Assembly (NCBI GenBank): GCA_017416065.1
Contig: JAFQDM010000020.1
Span: 1-48,914, forward strand
Length of the DNA: 48,914 nucleotides
Direction: 5' to 3'
Source: Ruminococcus sp.
GTDB taxonomy: Bacteria > Bacillota > Clostridia > Oscillospirales > Acutalibacteraceae
A model generated the notes under the pieces. That model saw nothing but the letters and a program-made list of their open reading frames with translations, ran no database searches and was not told where the DNA came from. Position 1 is the first letter of the stretch. Each line of letters opens with the position of its first letter. The position numbers and the translations under genes were made by a program. Positions 6,940-14,954 of the stretch are shown here, one piece after another.

Positions 6940-8151
6940 TTAAGCCATAAGCTCGGTAAGCTTTTTGCCGATCTCCTTAAGGAAATCCTGAGTGTTTACC
7001 TTCTTTTTATTCTCAAGTGTAGAGATAAGGTACAGGTCACCTGTCATAATACCGCTTTCAATGGTGTCTGTTGTAGCCTTCTCCAGCATATTTGCAAAGT
7101 TTACAAGTTCAGCATTATTATCAAGCTCTCCGCGCTTTCTCAGAGCACCACTCCATGCAAAGATGGTAGCAACAGAGTTTGTGGAGGTCTCTTCGCCCTT
7201 AAGGTGCTTGTAGTAATGACGCTGAACCGTTCCGTGTGCAGCTTCATACTCGTAAACTCCGTCAGGAGAAACAAGTACACTTGTCATCATTGCAAGTGAG
7301 CCGAATGCAGTTGCAACCATATCACTCATAACGTCGCCGTCGTAGTTTTTGCAAGCCCAGATGTAGCCGCCGTTACTTCTGATAACACGTGCAACGGCAT
7401 CGTCAATGAGTGTGTAGAAGTACTCAATGCCTGTAGCCTCAAACTTCTCTTTATATTCAGCATCGTAGATATCCTGGAAAATATCCTTAAAGTTGTGGTC
7501 GTAGATCTTGCTGATGGTGTCCTTGGAGGAGAACCATACGTCCTGCTTTGTAGCAAGTGCATAGTTAAAGCAAGAGCGTGCAAAGGAGGAGATGCTTCTG
7601 TCAGTATTGTGCATTCCCTGAACTATTCCGTCACCCTTGAACTCCATAATGGTGGAACGGGTCTCGTTGCCCTCGGCATCTGTAACGCAAAGCTCAGCCT
7701 TTGAGCCTGCGGGAGCCTTCATCTCTGTGTTTTTGTAAACGTCTCCGTAGGCGTGTCTTGCAATTGTGATGGGCTTTGTCCATGTGGGGATAAAGGGCAC
7801 AACACCCTTTACAAGGATGGGAGCACGGAAAACTGTGCCGTCAAGAATAGCACGGATGGTGCCGTTGGGAGATTTCCACATCTGCTTCAGATCGTACTCT
7901 GTCATTCTTGCGGCATTGGGTGTAATGGTTGCACACTTAACTGCAACACCGTACTTCTTTGTAGCCTCTGCGCTCTCAACGGTAACACGGTCATCAGTTG
8001 CGTTTCTGTTTTCAAGCCCCAGGTCGTAGTATTCAGATTTGAGGTCAACAAAGGGGAGAATAAGCTCCTCTTTTATAAGGGACCAGATGATTCTGGTCAT
8101 TTCATCTCCATCCATCTCAACGATGGGGGTAGTCATTTTGATCTTATCCAT
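6940..8151 (-). CDS. icd: NADP-dependent isocitrate dehydrogenase, eukaryote-like dimeric type
   Basis: 403 residues. The start KMTTPIVEMDGDEMTRIIW and segments such as CATITPNAARM, WKSPNGTIRAILDGTVFR and the EAAHGTVQRHY block identify the homodimeric NADP enzyme related to mitochondrial IDH. It oxidatively decarboxylates isocitrate to 2-oxoglutarate. Its start overlaps the aconitase stop by 8 bases, so the two are translationally coupled and make the oxidative TCA branch used for glutamate supply in anaerobes. rex follows 24 bases downstream. Confidence 0.95.
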   Translation of the reverse strand: MDKIKMTTPIVEMDGDEMTRIIWSLIKEELILPFVDLKSEYYDLGLENRNATDDRVTVESAEATKKYGVAVKCATITPNAARMTEYDLKQMWKSPNGTIRAILDGTVFRAPILVKGVVPFIPTWTKPITIARHAYGDVYKNTEMKAPAGSKAELCVTDAEGNETRSTIMEFKGDGIVQGMHNTDRSISSFARSCFNYALATKQDVWFSSKDTISKIYDHNFKDIFQDIYDAEYKEKFEATGIEYFYTLIDDAVARVIRSNGGYIWACKNYDGDVMSDMVATAFGSLAMMTSVLVSPDGVYEYEAAHGTVQRHYYKHLKGEETSTNSVATIFAWSGALRKRGELDNNAELVNFANMLEKATTDTIESGIMTGDLYLISTLENKKKVNTQDFLKEIGKKLTELMA

Positions 8152-10081
8152 TGTTCTGCTCCTTTGTATAATTCAGCAGACCGCCTGCAAGGATGATATC
8201 CTTCATTCGCTGTGTGAGCTCACACTTTGCAACTATGGTCTTGCATGTTGTCTTGTTTTCAATAATAACGTCTCCGCCGTTTGCAATGATATCTCTAACC
8301 TCGGGCATAACTATCTCGTTGCCCAGAGCGATCTCATCGTAGTCTGCTTCGTTTGCAAACTCAAGGGGAAGAATACCTGCATTAATAAGGTTTGCTCTGT
8401 GAATTCTTGCAAAGGACTTCACAAGCACAGCCTTTACTCCAAGGTACAAAGGTGCAAGAGCAGCGTGCTCTCTGGAGGAGCCCTGACCGTAGTTGTTGCC
8501 GCCTACAATGATAGAGGAGCCCAGCGCCTTTGCGCGTGAGGGGAACTCCTTGTCGCAAACCGTGAAGCAATGCTCAGAGATTGCAGGGATGTTTGAGCGC
8601 AGGGGCAGGATCTTTGCACCTGCAGGCATAATGTGGTCTGTTGTAATGTTGTCGCCAACCTTCAGAGCAACTGATGCCTCAATGCTTGCCTCCATGGGCT
8701 TTGTGGTGGGGAAGGGCTTGATGTTGGGTCCGCGAAGTACCTCAACAGAGTCCATCTCAGCCTCAGTAGCAGGCTCAATTATCATATTGTCGTTTATAAG
8801 GAACTTTTCAGGAAGCTTGATCTCAACTGCTTCGCCCAGAGTTCTGGGGTCTGTAAACACACCTGTCAGCGCAGATGCTGCTGCTGTTTCAGGAGATACA
8901 AGGTAGATCTGTCCGTCAGCAGTGCCGCTTCTGCCCTCAAAGTTTCTGTTGAAGGTTCTCAGCGAAATGCCTGCAGAGTTAGGGGACTGACCCATACCAA
9001 TGCAAGGACCGCAAGCACATTCAAGGATTCTTGCGCCTGCTGCAATCAGGTCTGCAAGTGCACCGTTCTGTGCCAGCATATTGAACACCTGCTTGCTGCC
9101 GGGTGCAATTGAAAGAGAAACCTTGGGAGATACGGTCTTGCCCTTGAGGATAGCGGCAACGCGCATAAGGTCAAGGTAGCTTGAGTTTGTGCAGGAACCG
9201 ATGCAGACCTGATGAACTTCTTTTGCACCTATTTCTTCAATGGTCTTGATGTTGTCAGGGCTGTGAGGACAAGCTGCCATGGGTACCAGAGTGCTCAGGT
9301 CAATTTCAACTATCTTATCGTAAACAGCATCCTCGTCAGCAGAAAGCTCCGTGTAGTCTTCAACTCTGCCCTGAGCCTCAAGGAATGCTTTTGTTATTTC
9401 GTCTGCAGGGAAGATAGAGGTTGTGGCGCCAAGCTCGGCACCCATATTTGTGATCGTTGCACGCTCAGGAACGGTCAGGGTCTTAACTCCCTCTCCGCCG
9501 TATTCAATGATCTTGCCTACGCCGCCCTTAACAGAGAGCAGACGAAGCACCTCAAGGATAATATCCTTAGCAGATACCCAGGGCTGGAGCTTGCCTGTCA
9601 GGTTAACTCTTACCATCTCGGGCATTGTGATGTGATATGCGCCGCCGCCCATAGCAACTGCTACGTCAAGTCCGCCTGCGCCGATTGCAAGCATACCGAT
9701 TCCGCCGCCGGTGGGAGTGTGGCTGTCAGAGCCGATGAGTGTCTTGCCGGGCTTGGAGAATCTCTCCAGATGAACCTGATGGCAGATACCGTTGCCGGGG
9801 CGTGAGAAATATATACCGTGCTTTTTGCACACAGACTGAATGAATCTGTGGTCGTCAGCATTTTCAAATCCTGTCTGGAGTGTGTTGTGGTCTATGTAAG
9901 CAACACTTCTCTCTGTCTTAACTCTGGGCACGCCCATAGCCTCAAACTCAAGATAAGCCATAGTGCCCGTAGCATCCTGTGTAAGAGTCTGGTCTATCTT
10001 CAGCGCTACGTCTGTGCCTCTCTTCATCTCGCCTTCCACAAGATGAGCCTTAATGATTTTTTCCGCAATAGTATAACCCAT
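8144..10081 (-). CDS. Aconitate hydratase (Aquifex-type, iron-sulfur)
   Basis: 645 residues from the ATG whose complement is 10079-10081. That start follows a strong AAAGGAGGAA ribosome site; an upstream in-frame ATG at 10117 would put the ribosome site inside the gene. Iron-sulfur cluster ligands are visible at GSCTN (C297) and CGPC (C357, C360). The swivel domain near the C-terminus contains YGQGSSREHAALAP. It interconverts citrate and isocitrate. It is the first gene of the operon with icd and rex, with a good promoter at 10123-10151. The family resembles the shorter single-chain aconitases rather than the 900-residue AcnA. Confidence 0.93.
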   Translation of the reverse strand: MGYTIAEKIIKAHLVEGEMKRGTDVALKIDQTLTQDATGTMAYLEFEAMGVPRVKTERSVAYIDHNTLQTGFENADDHRFIQSVCKKHGIYFSRPGNGICHQVHLERFSKPGKTLIGSDSHTPTGGGIGMLAIGAGGLDVAVAMGGGAYHITMPEMVRVNLTGKLQPWVSAKDIILEVLRLLSVKGGVGKIIEYGGEGVKTLTVPERATITNMGAELGATTSIFPADEITKAFLEAQGRVEDYTELSADEDAVYDKIVEIDLSTLVPMAACPHSPDNIKTIEEIGAKEVHQVCIGSCTNSSYLDLMRVAAILKGKTVSPKVSLSIAPGSKQVFNMLAQNGALADLIAAGARILECACGPCIGMGQSPNSAGISLRTFNRNFEGRSGTADGQIYLVSPETAAASALTGVFTDPRTLGEAVEIKLPEKFLINDNMIIEPATEAEMDSVEVLRGPNIKPFPTTKPMEASIEASVALKVGDNITTDHIMPAGAKILPLRSNIPAISEHCFTVCDKEFPSRAKALGSSIIVGGNNYGQGSSREHAALAPLYLGVKAVLVKSFARIHRANLINAGILPLEFANEADYDEIALGNEIVMPEVRDIIANGGDVIIENKTTCKTIVAKCELTQRMKDIILAGGLLNYTKEQNNG

Positions 10082-10122
10082 ACGGATTCCTCCTTTTTCA
10101 TATTTATAAAAATACATTATAT

Positions 10123-10151
10123 ATTATATATCAAAACAAGCCCTTTGTAAA
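10123..10151 (-). promoter_or_regulatory. Promoter of the aconitase-icd-rex operon
   Basis: On the reverse strand TTTACA (10146-10151), 17 bases and TATAAT (10123-10128); a second TATAAT overlaps at 10116-10121. The -35 lies inside the imperfect palindrome CTTTGTAAAG (10143-10152). Confidence 0.7.
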
Positions 10152-10237
10152 GAAAAAATAAAGTAAGCTAAAACTAATATACTACCTTTATATAGAATAA
10201 TTTTCATATAATATTACCATAGTATTTTTTGTCGCAT

Positions 10238-10252
10238 TGTGATATAATCACA
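10238..10252 (+). promoter_or_regulatory. Extended -10 promoter of typA inside an inverted repeat
   Basis: TGATATAAT (10240-10248) is an extended -10 element; no good -35 is present. The hexamers TGTGAT and ATCACA (10238-10243, 10247-10252) are exact inverted repeats spaced by three bases and bracket the -10, so a dimeric repressor could bind here. The expected transcript starts near 10255. Confidence 0.5.
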
Positions 10253-10281
10253 TATTGGAATTTTCTATAAGGAATGATATT

Positions 10282-12102
10282 GTGAGCGAAAACAAAAATC
10301 TGAGAAATATTGCTATCATTGCACATGTAGACCACGGCAAAACAACTCTTGTTGACCAGCTTCTGCGTCAAAGCGGAATCTTCCGCACAAACGAGGTTGT
10401 GGCAGAAAGAGTTATGGATTCAAACGACCTTGAGCGTGAGCGCGGAATCACGATCCTCTCCAAGAACACAGCCGTTATGCACAATGATATTAAGATAAAC
10501 ATCGTAGATACCCCCGGCCATGCAGATTTCGGCGGAGAGGTTGAGCGTATACTGATGATGGTAGACGGCGTGCTTTTGCTTGTTGATGCCTTTGAGGGAT
10601 GTATGCCTCAGACCCGCTTTGTTCTGAAGAAAGCTCTGGGACTTAAAAAGAAGGTAATCGTTGTTGTTAACAAGATCGACCGTCCCGGTGCTCGTCCTGA
10701 GGAAGTAATAGACGAGGTGCTTGACCTGTTCATTGAGCTTGGTGCAGATGACGACCAGCTGGAGTTTCCCGTGGTGTATGCATCAGGCCGCGACGGCTTT
10801 GCTATGCTTGATTACAAAGAGCAGGGCACGGATATGCGTCCGCTTTTTGAGAAGATAATTGAAGAAGTTCCTGCCCCCTCAGGCGATATGGAGGGCGGAC
10901 TCCAGCTTCTTCTTTCAAACATTGACTATGATGAATACGTAGGCAGGATCGGCATCGGCAGAATAGAGCGAGGCTCCCTCAGATCCGGTCAGCAGGCAAT
11001 GCTCTGCTGTGCAGATGGCACCGCGAAAAAGGTAAAGATCGCAAAGCTTTACCAGTTTCAGGGTCTTCACAGAGTAGAAACAGACAGTGCCACAGTAGGT
11101 GATATCGTATGCGTAAGCGGCATAGGAGATATCAACATTGGTGAAACACTCTGTTCTGTAGATCAGGTTGATCCCTTGCCCTTCATCAAGATAGATGAAC
11201 CCACCGTTTCGATGAATTTTATAGTTAACAACAGCCCCTTTGCAGGCAGAGAGGGTAAGTTTGTTACCTCCAGAAACCTCAGGGACCGCCTTTTCCGAGA
11301 GATAGAAACAAACGTTGCCCTCAGAGTTGAAGAGACGGATTCAACAGATACCTTCAAGGTTTCGGGCAGAGGAGAGCTTCATCTTTCAATTCTTATTGAG
11401 ACAATGCGCCGCCAGGGTTATGAATTCCAGGTTTCCCGTCCTCAGGTAATCACCAAGGTTATAGACGGTGTCACCTGTGAGCCTATAGAGTACCTTATGA
11501 TCGAGGTGCCTGATAATTACGTTGGCCCCGTTATGGAGAAGCTGGGCTCCAGAAAAGCAGAGCTTATCAATATGGGCGCCAGAGCAGGCAGTAATATGAC
11601 TCATATTGAGTTCAGGATCCCCTCCCGAGGACTTATGGGTTATCGTCCCGAATTCCTCACAGATACCAACGGAAACGGTATTATGAACAGTGTTTTTGAT
11701 TCCTACGAACCCTTAAAGGGAGAAATTATTACCCGTCATAAGGGCTCACTCATAGCTCACGAATCAGGCGAGAGTGTTGCCTACGGACTCTATCAGGCAC
11801 AGGAAAGAGGCAGACTCTTCATTGGTGCAGGCGTAGAGGTGTACGAGGGAATGATAGTCGGAGAGAATCCCAAGTCAGAGGATATGACGGTAAACGTCTG
11901 CAAGCGCAAGCATATGACTAACACCCGTGCCTCCGGCTCAGACGACGCCCTCAAGCTGACTCCTCCCACAGTTATGTCCTTGGAGCAATGTCTTGAGTTT
12001 ATAGCAGATGATGAGCTTGTAGAGGTAACCCCTGAATCCATCCGTATGAGAAAAACCATACTTTCAAAAGAACTTAGAATGAAGAAGGCTTTCCGTAAAT
12101 GA
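10282..12102 (+). CDS. typA: Ribosome-associated GTPase TypA/BipA
   Basis: 606 residues from GTG 10282, placed 8 bases after AAGGA; starting earlier would include the ribosome site. The translational GTPase core begins [17 protein letters not shown] (G1 about residues 14-21), with [19 protein letters not shown] and NKIDRPGA motifs. EF-G-like domains III and V and the TypA-specific C-terminal domain ([18 protein letters not shown]) follow. It binds ribosomes and aids 50S assembly under stress. Its stop overlaps the next start in ATGA. Confidence 0.96.
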   Translation: MSENKNLRNIAIIAHVDHGKTTLVDQLLRQSGIFRTNEVVAERVMDSNDLERERGITILSKNTAVMHNDIKINIVDTPGHADFGGEVERILMMVDGVLLLVDAFEGCMPQTRFVLKKALGLKKKVIVVVNKIDRPGARPEEVIDEVLDLFIELGADDDQLEFPVVYASGRDGFAMLDYKEQGTDMRPLFEKIIEEVPAPSGDMEGGLQLLLSNIDYDEYVGRIGIGRIERGSLRSGQQAMLCCADGTAKKVKIAKLYQFQGLHRVETDSATVGDIVCVSGIGDINIGETLCSVDQVDPLPFIKIDEPTVSMNFIVNNSPFAGREGKFVTSRNLRDRLFREIETNVALRVEETDSTDTFKVSGRGELHLSILIETMRRQGYEFQVSRPQVITKVIDGVTCEPIEYLMIEVPDNYVGPVMEKLGSRKAELINMGARAGSNMTHIEFRIPSRGLMGYRPEFLTDTNGNGIMNSVFDSYEPLKGEIITRHKGSLIAHESGESVAYGLYQAQERGRLFIGAGVEVYEGMIVGENPKSEDMTVNVCKRKHMTNTRASGSDDALKLTPPTVMSLEQCLEFIADDELVEVTPESIRMRKTILSKELRMKKAFRK

Positions 12103-12989
12103 GTTTTGTAATTCTTGACCTTGAGTGGAATGCGGCATACAGCAAGAAGCGCAAGAAGCACATCAATGAAATATTTGAATTCGGTGCAGTTAAAATCGAT
12201 GATAACAGGCAGATCATCGATAGATTCAGTGTGCTTGTAAAACCCTCAATAGGCAAGTTTCTTAACCCCTACGTAAAGAAGCTCACTCATATAAGCTTTG
12301 AAGAGCTTCAGAGCGCACAGCATAATTTTCAGAGTGCACTTGCAGAATTTGCAGATTTTTTGGGGGATAGCATCCTTATGACCTGGAGCACCTCAGATCT
12401 GCTTGCACTTATAGAAAATCAGAACTATTTCACAGGCACCGATTCTCTCAGGTTTTTGACCCGCTACTGTGATCTGCAGAGCTATTGCGAGTATATTCTG
12501 GGAGTTGGCAGCTCCTCAAGGCAGCTGGGTCTTTCCACTTGTGCAGAGCTTCTCTCCATTGATACGCAGACAGAGCACCACAGAGCCCTTTCGGACGCGG
12601 AGCTCAGCTACCTGTGCTTTAAAAAACTATATAAAAAGGTTCCCTTTGAGGAATTTGTGGAGGATGCCGCAGACGAAGAGTTTTATCGTAAGCTAACCTT
12701 TAAGTCAAAGCATATCACAGATCTTAAGAGCCCCCTTGTTGACCGTTCAAAAATGTTTTTTGATTGTCCCGAATGCAGCACACGTTGTATCCAAAAAACC
12801 AAGTGGAACGTTCGCAGTAACAGCTTCAAGGCTGTATTCGTTTGTCCCGAATGTAAGAAGGAGTTTGACGGAAGAGTTTGCGTTAAACAGAAATACGAGG
12901 GAATTGTATTTACAAAGAAGATCGTGGAGCTTCCCGTAAAGGAGGAAGAGCCTAAAAGTACCTCTAAGCCCTCAGAAAACGCAGAATAA
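12099..12989 (+). CDS. DEDDh 3'-5' exonuclease with C-terminal zinc ribbon
   Basis: 296 residues, start overlapping the typA stop by 4 bases. The exonuclease fold has D7-L-E9 (motif I), a middle aspartate about D100 in STSDL, and HRALSD (H161, D166) as motif III, which is the RNase T/DnaQ-like KapD group. Beyond the nuclease, CPEC at 223-226 and CPEC at 249-252 form a probable four-cysteine zinc ribbon, followed by a charged tail. The ribbon suggests binding to structured nucleic acid. The coupling to typA hints at a ribosome- or RNA-linked role, which is inference. A terminator follows at once. Confidence 0.85.
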   Translation: MSFVILDLEWNAAYSKKRKKHINEIFEFGAVKIDDNRQIIDRFSVLVKPSIGKFLNPYVKKLTHISFEELQSAQHNFQSALAEFADFLGDSILMTWSTSDLLALIENQNYFTGTDSLRFLTRYCDLQSYCEYILGVGSSSRQLGLSTCAELLSIDTQTEHHRALSDAELSYLCFKKLYKKVPFEEFVEDAADEEFYRKLTFKSKHITDLKSPLVDRSKMFFDCPECSTRCIQKTKWNVRSNSFKAVFVCPECKKEFDGRVCVKQKYEGIVFTKKIVELPVKEEEPKSTSKPSENAE

Positions 12990-12993
12990 ATTC

Positions 12994-13028
12994 AGCGCTG
13001 TTATCTATTCGGGTAACAGCGCTTTTTT
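12994..13028 (+). terminator. Intrinsic terminator of the typA-exonuclease operon
   Basis: AGCGCTGTTA (12994-13003) pairs with TAACAGCGCT (13014-13023), followed by six T. Confidence 0.9.
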
Positions 13029-13090
13029 GTTTTTTACTGACCTGAATATGGTACATAGGAGTAAAAATAGAACAAATATTCGAAAAACTA

Positions 13091-13119
13091 TTGATTTTAT
13101 TCCAATAATCTGTTAGTAT
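13091..13119 (+). promoter_or_regulatory. Promoter of the sigma-like two-gene unit
   Basis: TTGATT (13091-13096), 17 bases, TAGTAT (13114-13119). The leader of about 85 bases starts with a small hairpin GTGAGG/CCTCAC (13124-13129 with 13138-13143) and ends in an AAAGGA ribosome site. I see no further gene in this 220-base gap. Confidence 0.6.
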
Positions 13120-13209
13120 ATATGTGAGGAAACACCACCTCACAACTCAGAATAACGAATACGGCCCCAATTTGTTATGAGTATGATGTTTATTGAAAGG
13201 ATATGAAAA

Positions 13210-13425
13210 ATGAATTATTCAGAATGGTCTCAGGAATACTACGCAGAAGCAGAGAAGATCAAAAGAAACCTTGGCAGAATGAAAGCAAAGCTCAAAACAG
13301 TACCTATGAATGAACGCAGAACCCTGGAGGACAACATTCACAAGCTTCAGCTTATTTATTATGAGGTACAGCAAACAGCAGGCTATCTTGCAAGCATAGC
13401 AAAGGAGAAGCAAAGTGCCGCGTAA
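13210..13425 (+). CDS. Small helical protein, unrecognised
   Basis: 71 residues, rich in Glu, Lys, Gln and Leu and probably two helices with coiled-coil character (AEKIKRNLGRMKAKL; RRTLEDNIHKLQLIYYEVQQ). There is no signal peptide or membrane segment. A good AAAGGA ribosome site precedes the ATG. Its 3' end overlaps the sigma-like gene by 11 bases, so the two proteins are made together. A partner or regulator of the sigma-like protein is a reasonable inference, not shown by homology. Confidence 0.7.
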   Translation: MNYSEWSQEYYAEAEKIKRNLGRMKAKLKTVPMNERRTLEDNIHKLQLIYYEVQQTAGYLASIAKEKQSAA

Positions 13426-13708
13426 TGAATATTGTGCAGATAACGAGCTGTATGAGCAGATATCGTATCTTTCCTTCACTTCTTCCGGCTCTTCTTCAAA
13501 ATCTGAAAAAACAAAAATGAAGCAGATACTGAAAAAAGCCATTGCCGAAGAGTTGTCTGATATGCAAAAGCTCTGTCTTGTGGAGTATTATCTGAACGGA
13601 AAAAAGATGAATGTTATTGCATCTGAGTTGAATCTTAATCCCTCTACAGTAACCCGTCACATTAAGCGGGCGAGGGAAAAGCTTCGCCACATAGCAAGCT
13701 ATTACTGA
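13415..13708 (+). CDS. Sigma-70 region 4-like DNA-binding protein
   Basis: 97 residues from GTG 13415, preceded by AAAGGAG 7 bases upstream and overlapping the previous gene. The C-terminal half reads as sigma region 4: an EELSDMQKLCLVEYYLNGKKMNVIASEL segment, then helix-turn-helix NLNPSTVTRHIKRAREKLR. The N-terminal 45 residues are Ser-rich and lack region 2, so it cannot be a complete sigma factor. It could be a region 4-only regulator, or half of a split sigma whose region 2 is elsewhere. Confidence 0.75.
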   Translation: MPRNEYCADNELYEQISYLSFTSSGSSSKSEKTKMKQILKKAIAEELSDMQKLCLVEYYLNGKKMNVIASELNLNPSTVTRHIKRAREKLRHIASYY

Positions 13709-13712
13709 AAAG

Positions 13713-13752
13713 AAAAGCAGAAGTGCCTGATTATAAGGGCACTTCTGCTTTT
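13713..13752. terminator. Bidirectional terminator after the sigma-like gene
   Basis: AAAAGCAGAAGTGCC (13713-13727) pairs with GGCACTTCTGCTTTT (13738-13752). It serves both the forward sigma-like gene and the reverse Cys-rich gene. Confidence 0.88.
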
Positions 13753-13772
13753 TATGTGCATATATTTGTGAT

Positions 13773-13991
13773 TTATAAAGCAAAGTCTTCAGGATCAAAT
13801 TTATCCAGGGCTTTTGGCGCTGTGATCTTGCGCATAACGGGGTTATAGTTGAATCTTGAGCATTTTCCTTTTTTGTTGATGGACTTTTTGTACTTGCAGA
13901 AGTTTTTGCCGCCTTCCACAACACAGTTCTGGCAGTAGTCACAGCTGTGAGGAATATTGGCACCTAAAAGTGTTTTGTTATTCTTAAACAT
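13773..13991 (-). CDS. Small cysteine-rich protein (probable zinc binding)
   Basis: 72 residues. Cysteines cluster as HSCDYCQNC followed by FC and KC; with the nearby histidine this could bind zinc. The C-terminal half is Lys/Pro-rich (NPVMRKITAPKALDKF). Similar short proteins are, to my recollection, common and uncharacterised in Ruminococcaceae. A GGAGG ribosome site precedes the ATG. Its promoter overlaps that of the divergent YlmD-type gene. Confidence 0.7.
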   Translation of the reverse strand: MFKNNKTLLGANIPHSCDYCQNCVVEGGKNFCKYKKSINKKGKCSRFNYNPVMRKITAPKALDKFDPEDFAL

Positions 13992-14020
13992 TGTAGACCT
14001 CCGAGTACTTTAATATAAGA

Positions 14021-14049
14021 ATTATATCACGAATATCATTGTCTTGCAA
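14021..14049 (-). promoter_or_regulatory. Promoter of the Cys-rich gene
   Basis: Reverse strand TTGCAA (14044-14049), 17 bases, TATAAT (14021-14026). Its -35 overlaps the -35 of the opposing promoter at 14039-14044, so the two should compete. Confidence 0.75.
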
Positions 14050-14067
14050 GATGTTTTGCTGTATAAT
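14039..14067 (+). promoter_or_regulatory. Promoter of the YlmD/PgeF-type gene
   Basis: TTGTCT (14039-14044), 17 bases, TATAAT (14062-14067). It predicts a very short leader before the AGAGGTGA ribosome site at 14076. Confidence 0.75.
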
Positions 14068-14088
14068 AACCTACAAGAGGTGATTGTA

Positions 14089-14916
14089 TTGAATTTAAAT
14101 TCAGAAACCATGACCTTGCACAAAGGAGAGGTCCCTTTTCTTACATACAATAAGCTCAGCGAAATACCCTTTATCCGCCATGCCTTTTCCACCAGGCTCG
14201 GAGGTGTGTCCAAGGGTGAGTTTTCATCTATGAACTTATCCTTTGGCAGAGGAGATGCGGATGAAAACGTAACAGAGAATTATAAAAGGCTTTGCAAGGC
14301 TGCTGGCTTTGAGTACGAGTCGCTCACAGCCTCTGCTCAGGTGCACGAGACAGTCGTGCGCAAGGTTACTGCGCCAGACAGAGGAGTGGGTATATACAAA
14401 CCTCGTGATATGCACTCCGTTGATGCTCTTGTTACAAATGATACGGGAGTAACCCTTGTAACCTACTACGCAGACTGTACCCCCGTTTTTTTTGTGGATA
14501 CTGTAAACCGTGCCATAGGTCTTGCTCATGCAGGCTGGAGGGGTACAGTGGGCGAGATATCCCGCAAGGTGGTAGAGATGATGCACAGGGAGTTTTCTAC
14601 CAATCCCGATGATCTGATTTGTGCAATCGGCCCCGTAATAGGCAAATGCTGCTACGAGGTAAGTGCAGACTGTGCCGCAGAGTTCAGTAAGCTTTTCGGC
14701 AATGAAAGCCCAGTTATTACTCCCGGGAATAAAGAGGGAAAATATATGGTTGACCTGGCTTTTGCAAATAAGCTTATATTGATGCAAGCAGGTGTAAAAG
14801 AAGAAAACATAACCCTCAGCGACCTGTGCACTCAATGCAGCAGCGACCTGCTCTGGTCCCACAGAGCCACAAACGGCAAAAGAGGTACCATGGCAGCTTT
14901 TATGTGCATAAAGTAA
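14089..14916 (+). CDS. YlmD/YfiH (PgeF, LACC1-like) multicopper-fold protein
   Basis: 275 residues from TTG 14089, chosen because AGAGGTGA lies 5 bases upstream and just after the promoter. Family hallmarks are HAFSTRLGGVS near the N-terminus, SAQVHE, YADCTPVFF, GLAHAGWRGT and IGPVIGKCCYEV, placing the conserved His-Cys-His metal site. Members have been described as polyphenol oxidase-like, purine nucleoside phosphorylase/adenosine deaminase-like, or as peptidoglycan editing factor. The last role suits a cell-wall-linked gene. The exact activity is not decided by sequence. Confidence 0.88.
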   Translation: MNLNSETMTLHKGEVPFLTYNKLSEIPFIRHAFSTRLGGVSKGEFSSMNLSFGRGDADENVTENYKRLCKAAGFEYESLTASAQVHETVVRKVTAPDRGVGIYKPRDMHSVDALVTNDTGVTLVTYYADCTPVFFVDTVNRAIGLAHAGWRGTVGEISRKVVEMMHREFSTNPDDLICAIGPVIGKCCYEVSADCAAEFSKLFGNESPVITPGNKEGKYMVDLAFANKLILMQAGVKEENITLSDLCTQCSSDLLWSHRATNGKRGTMAAFMCIK

Positions 14917-14920
14917 AAGG

Positions 14921-14954
14921 CGGAAGAGTCAGATGTTGACTCTTCCGTTTTTTT
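14921..14954 (+). terminator. Terminator at the convergent 3' ends
   Basis: CGGAAGAGTCA (14921-14931) pairs with TGACTCTTCCG (14937-14947), followed by seven T. It overlaps the last codons of the opposing pseudouridine synthase gene. Confidence 0.85.

Noticed and set aside
8039-8539. A 166-codon forward frame across the icd-aconitase junction
   Set aside because: Both reverse genes are unambiguous and the frame has no start signal or domain.
9212-9805. A 197-codon forward reading frame opposite aconitase
   Set aside because: It is antisense to a well-supported aconitase gene, has no ribosome site and its protein has no recognisable feature; the long frame reflects codon use on the other strand.
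10143-10152. CTTTGTAAAG as a possible Rex operator in front of aconitase
   Set aside because: It is only ten bases, imperfectly symmetric and lacks the TTGTTAA-N4-TTAACAA form.
13177-13206. A nine-codon leader peptide before the helical protein gene
   Set aside because: There is no ribosome site and no run of regulatory codons.
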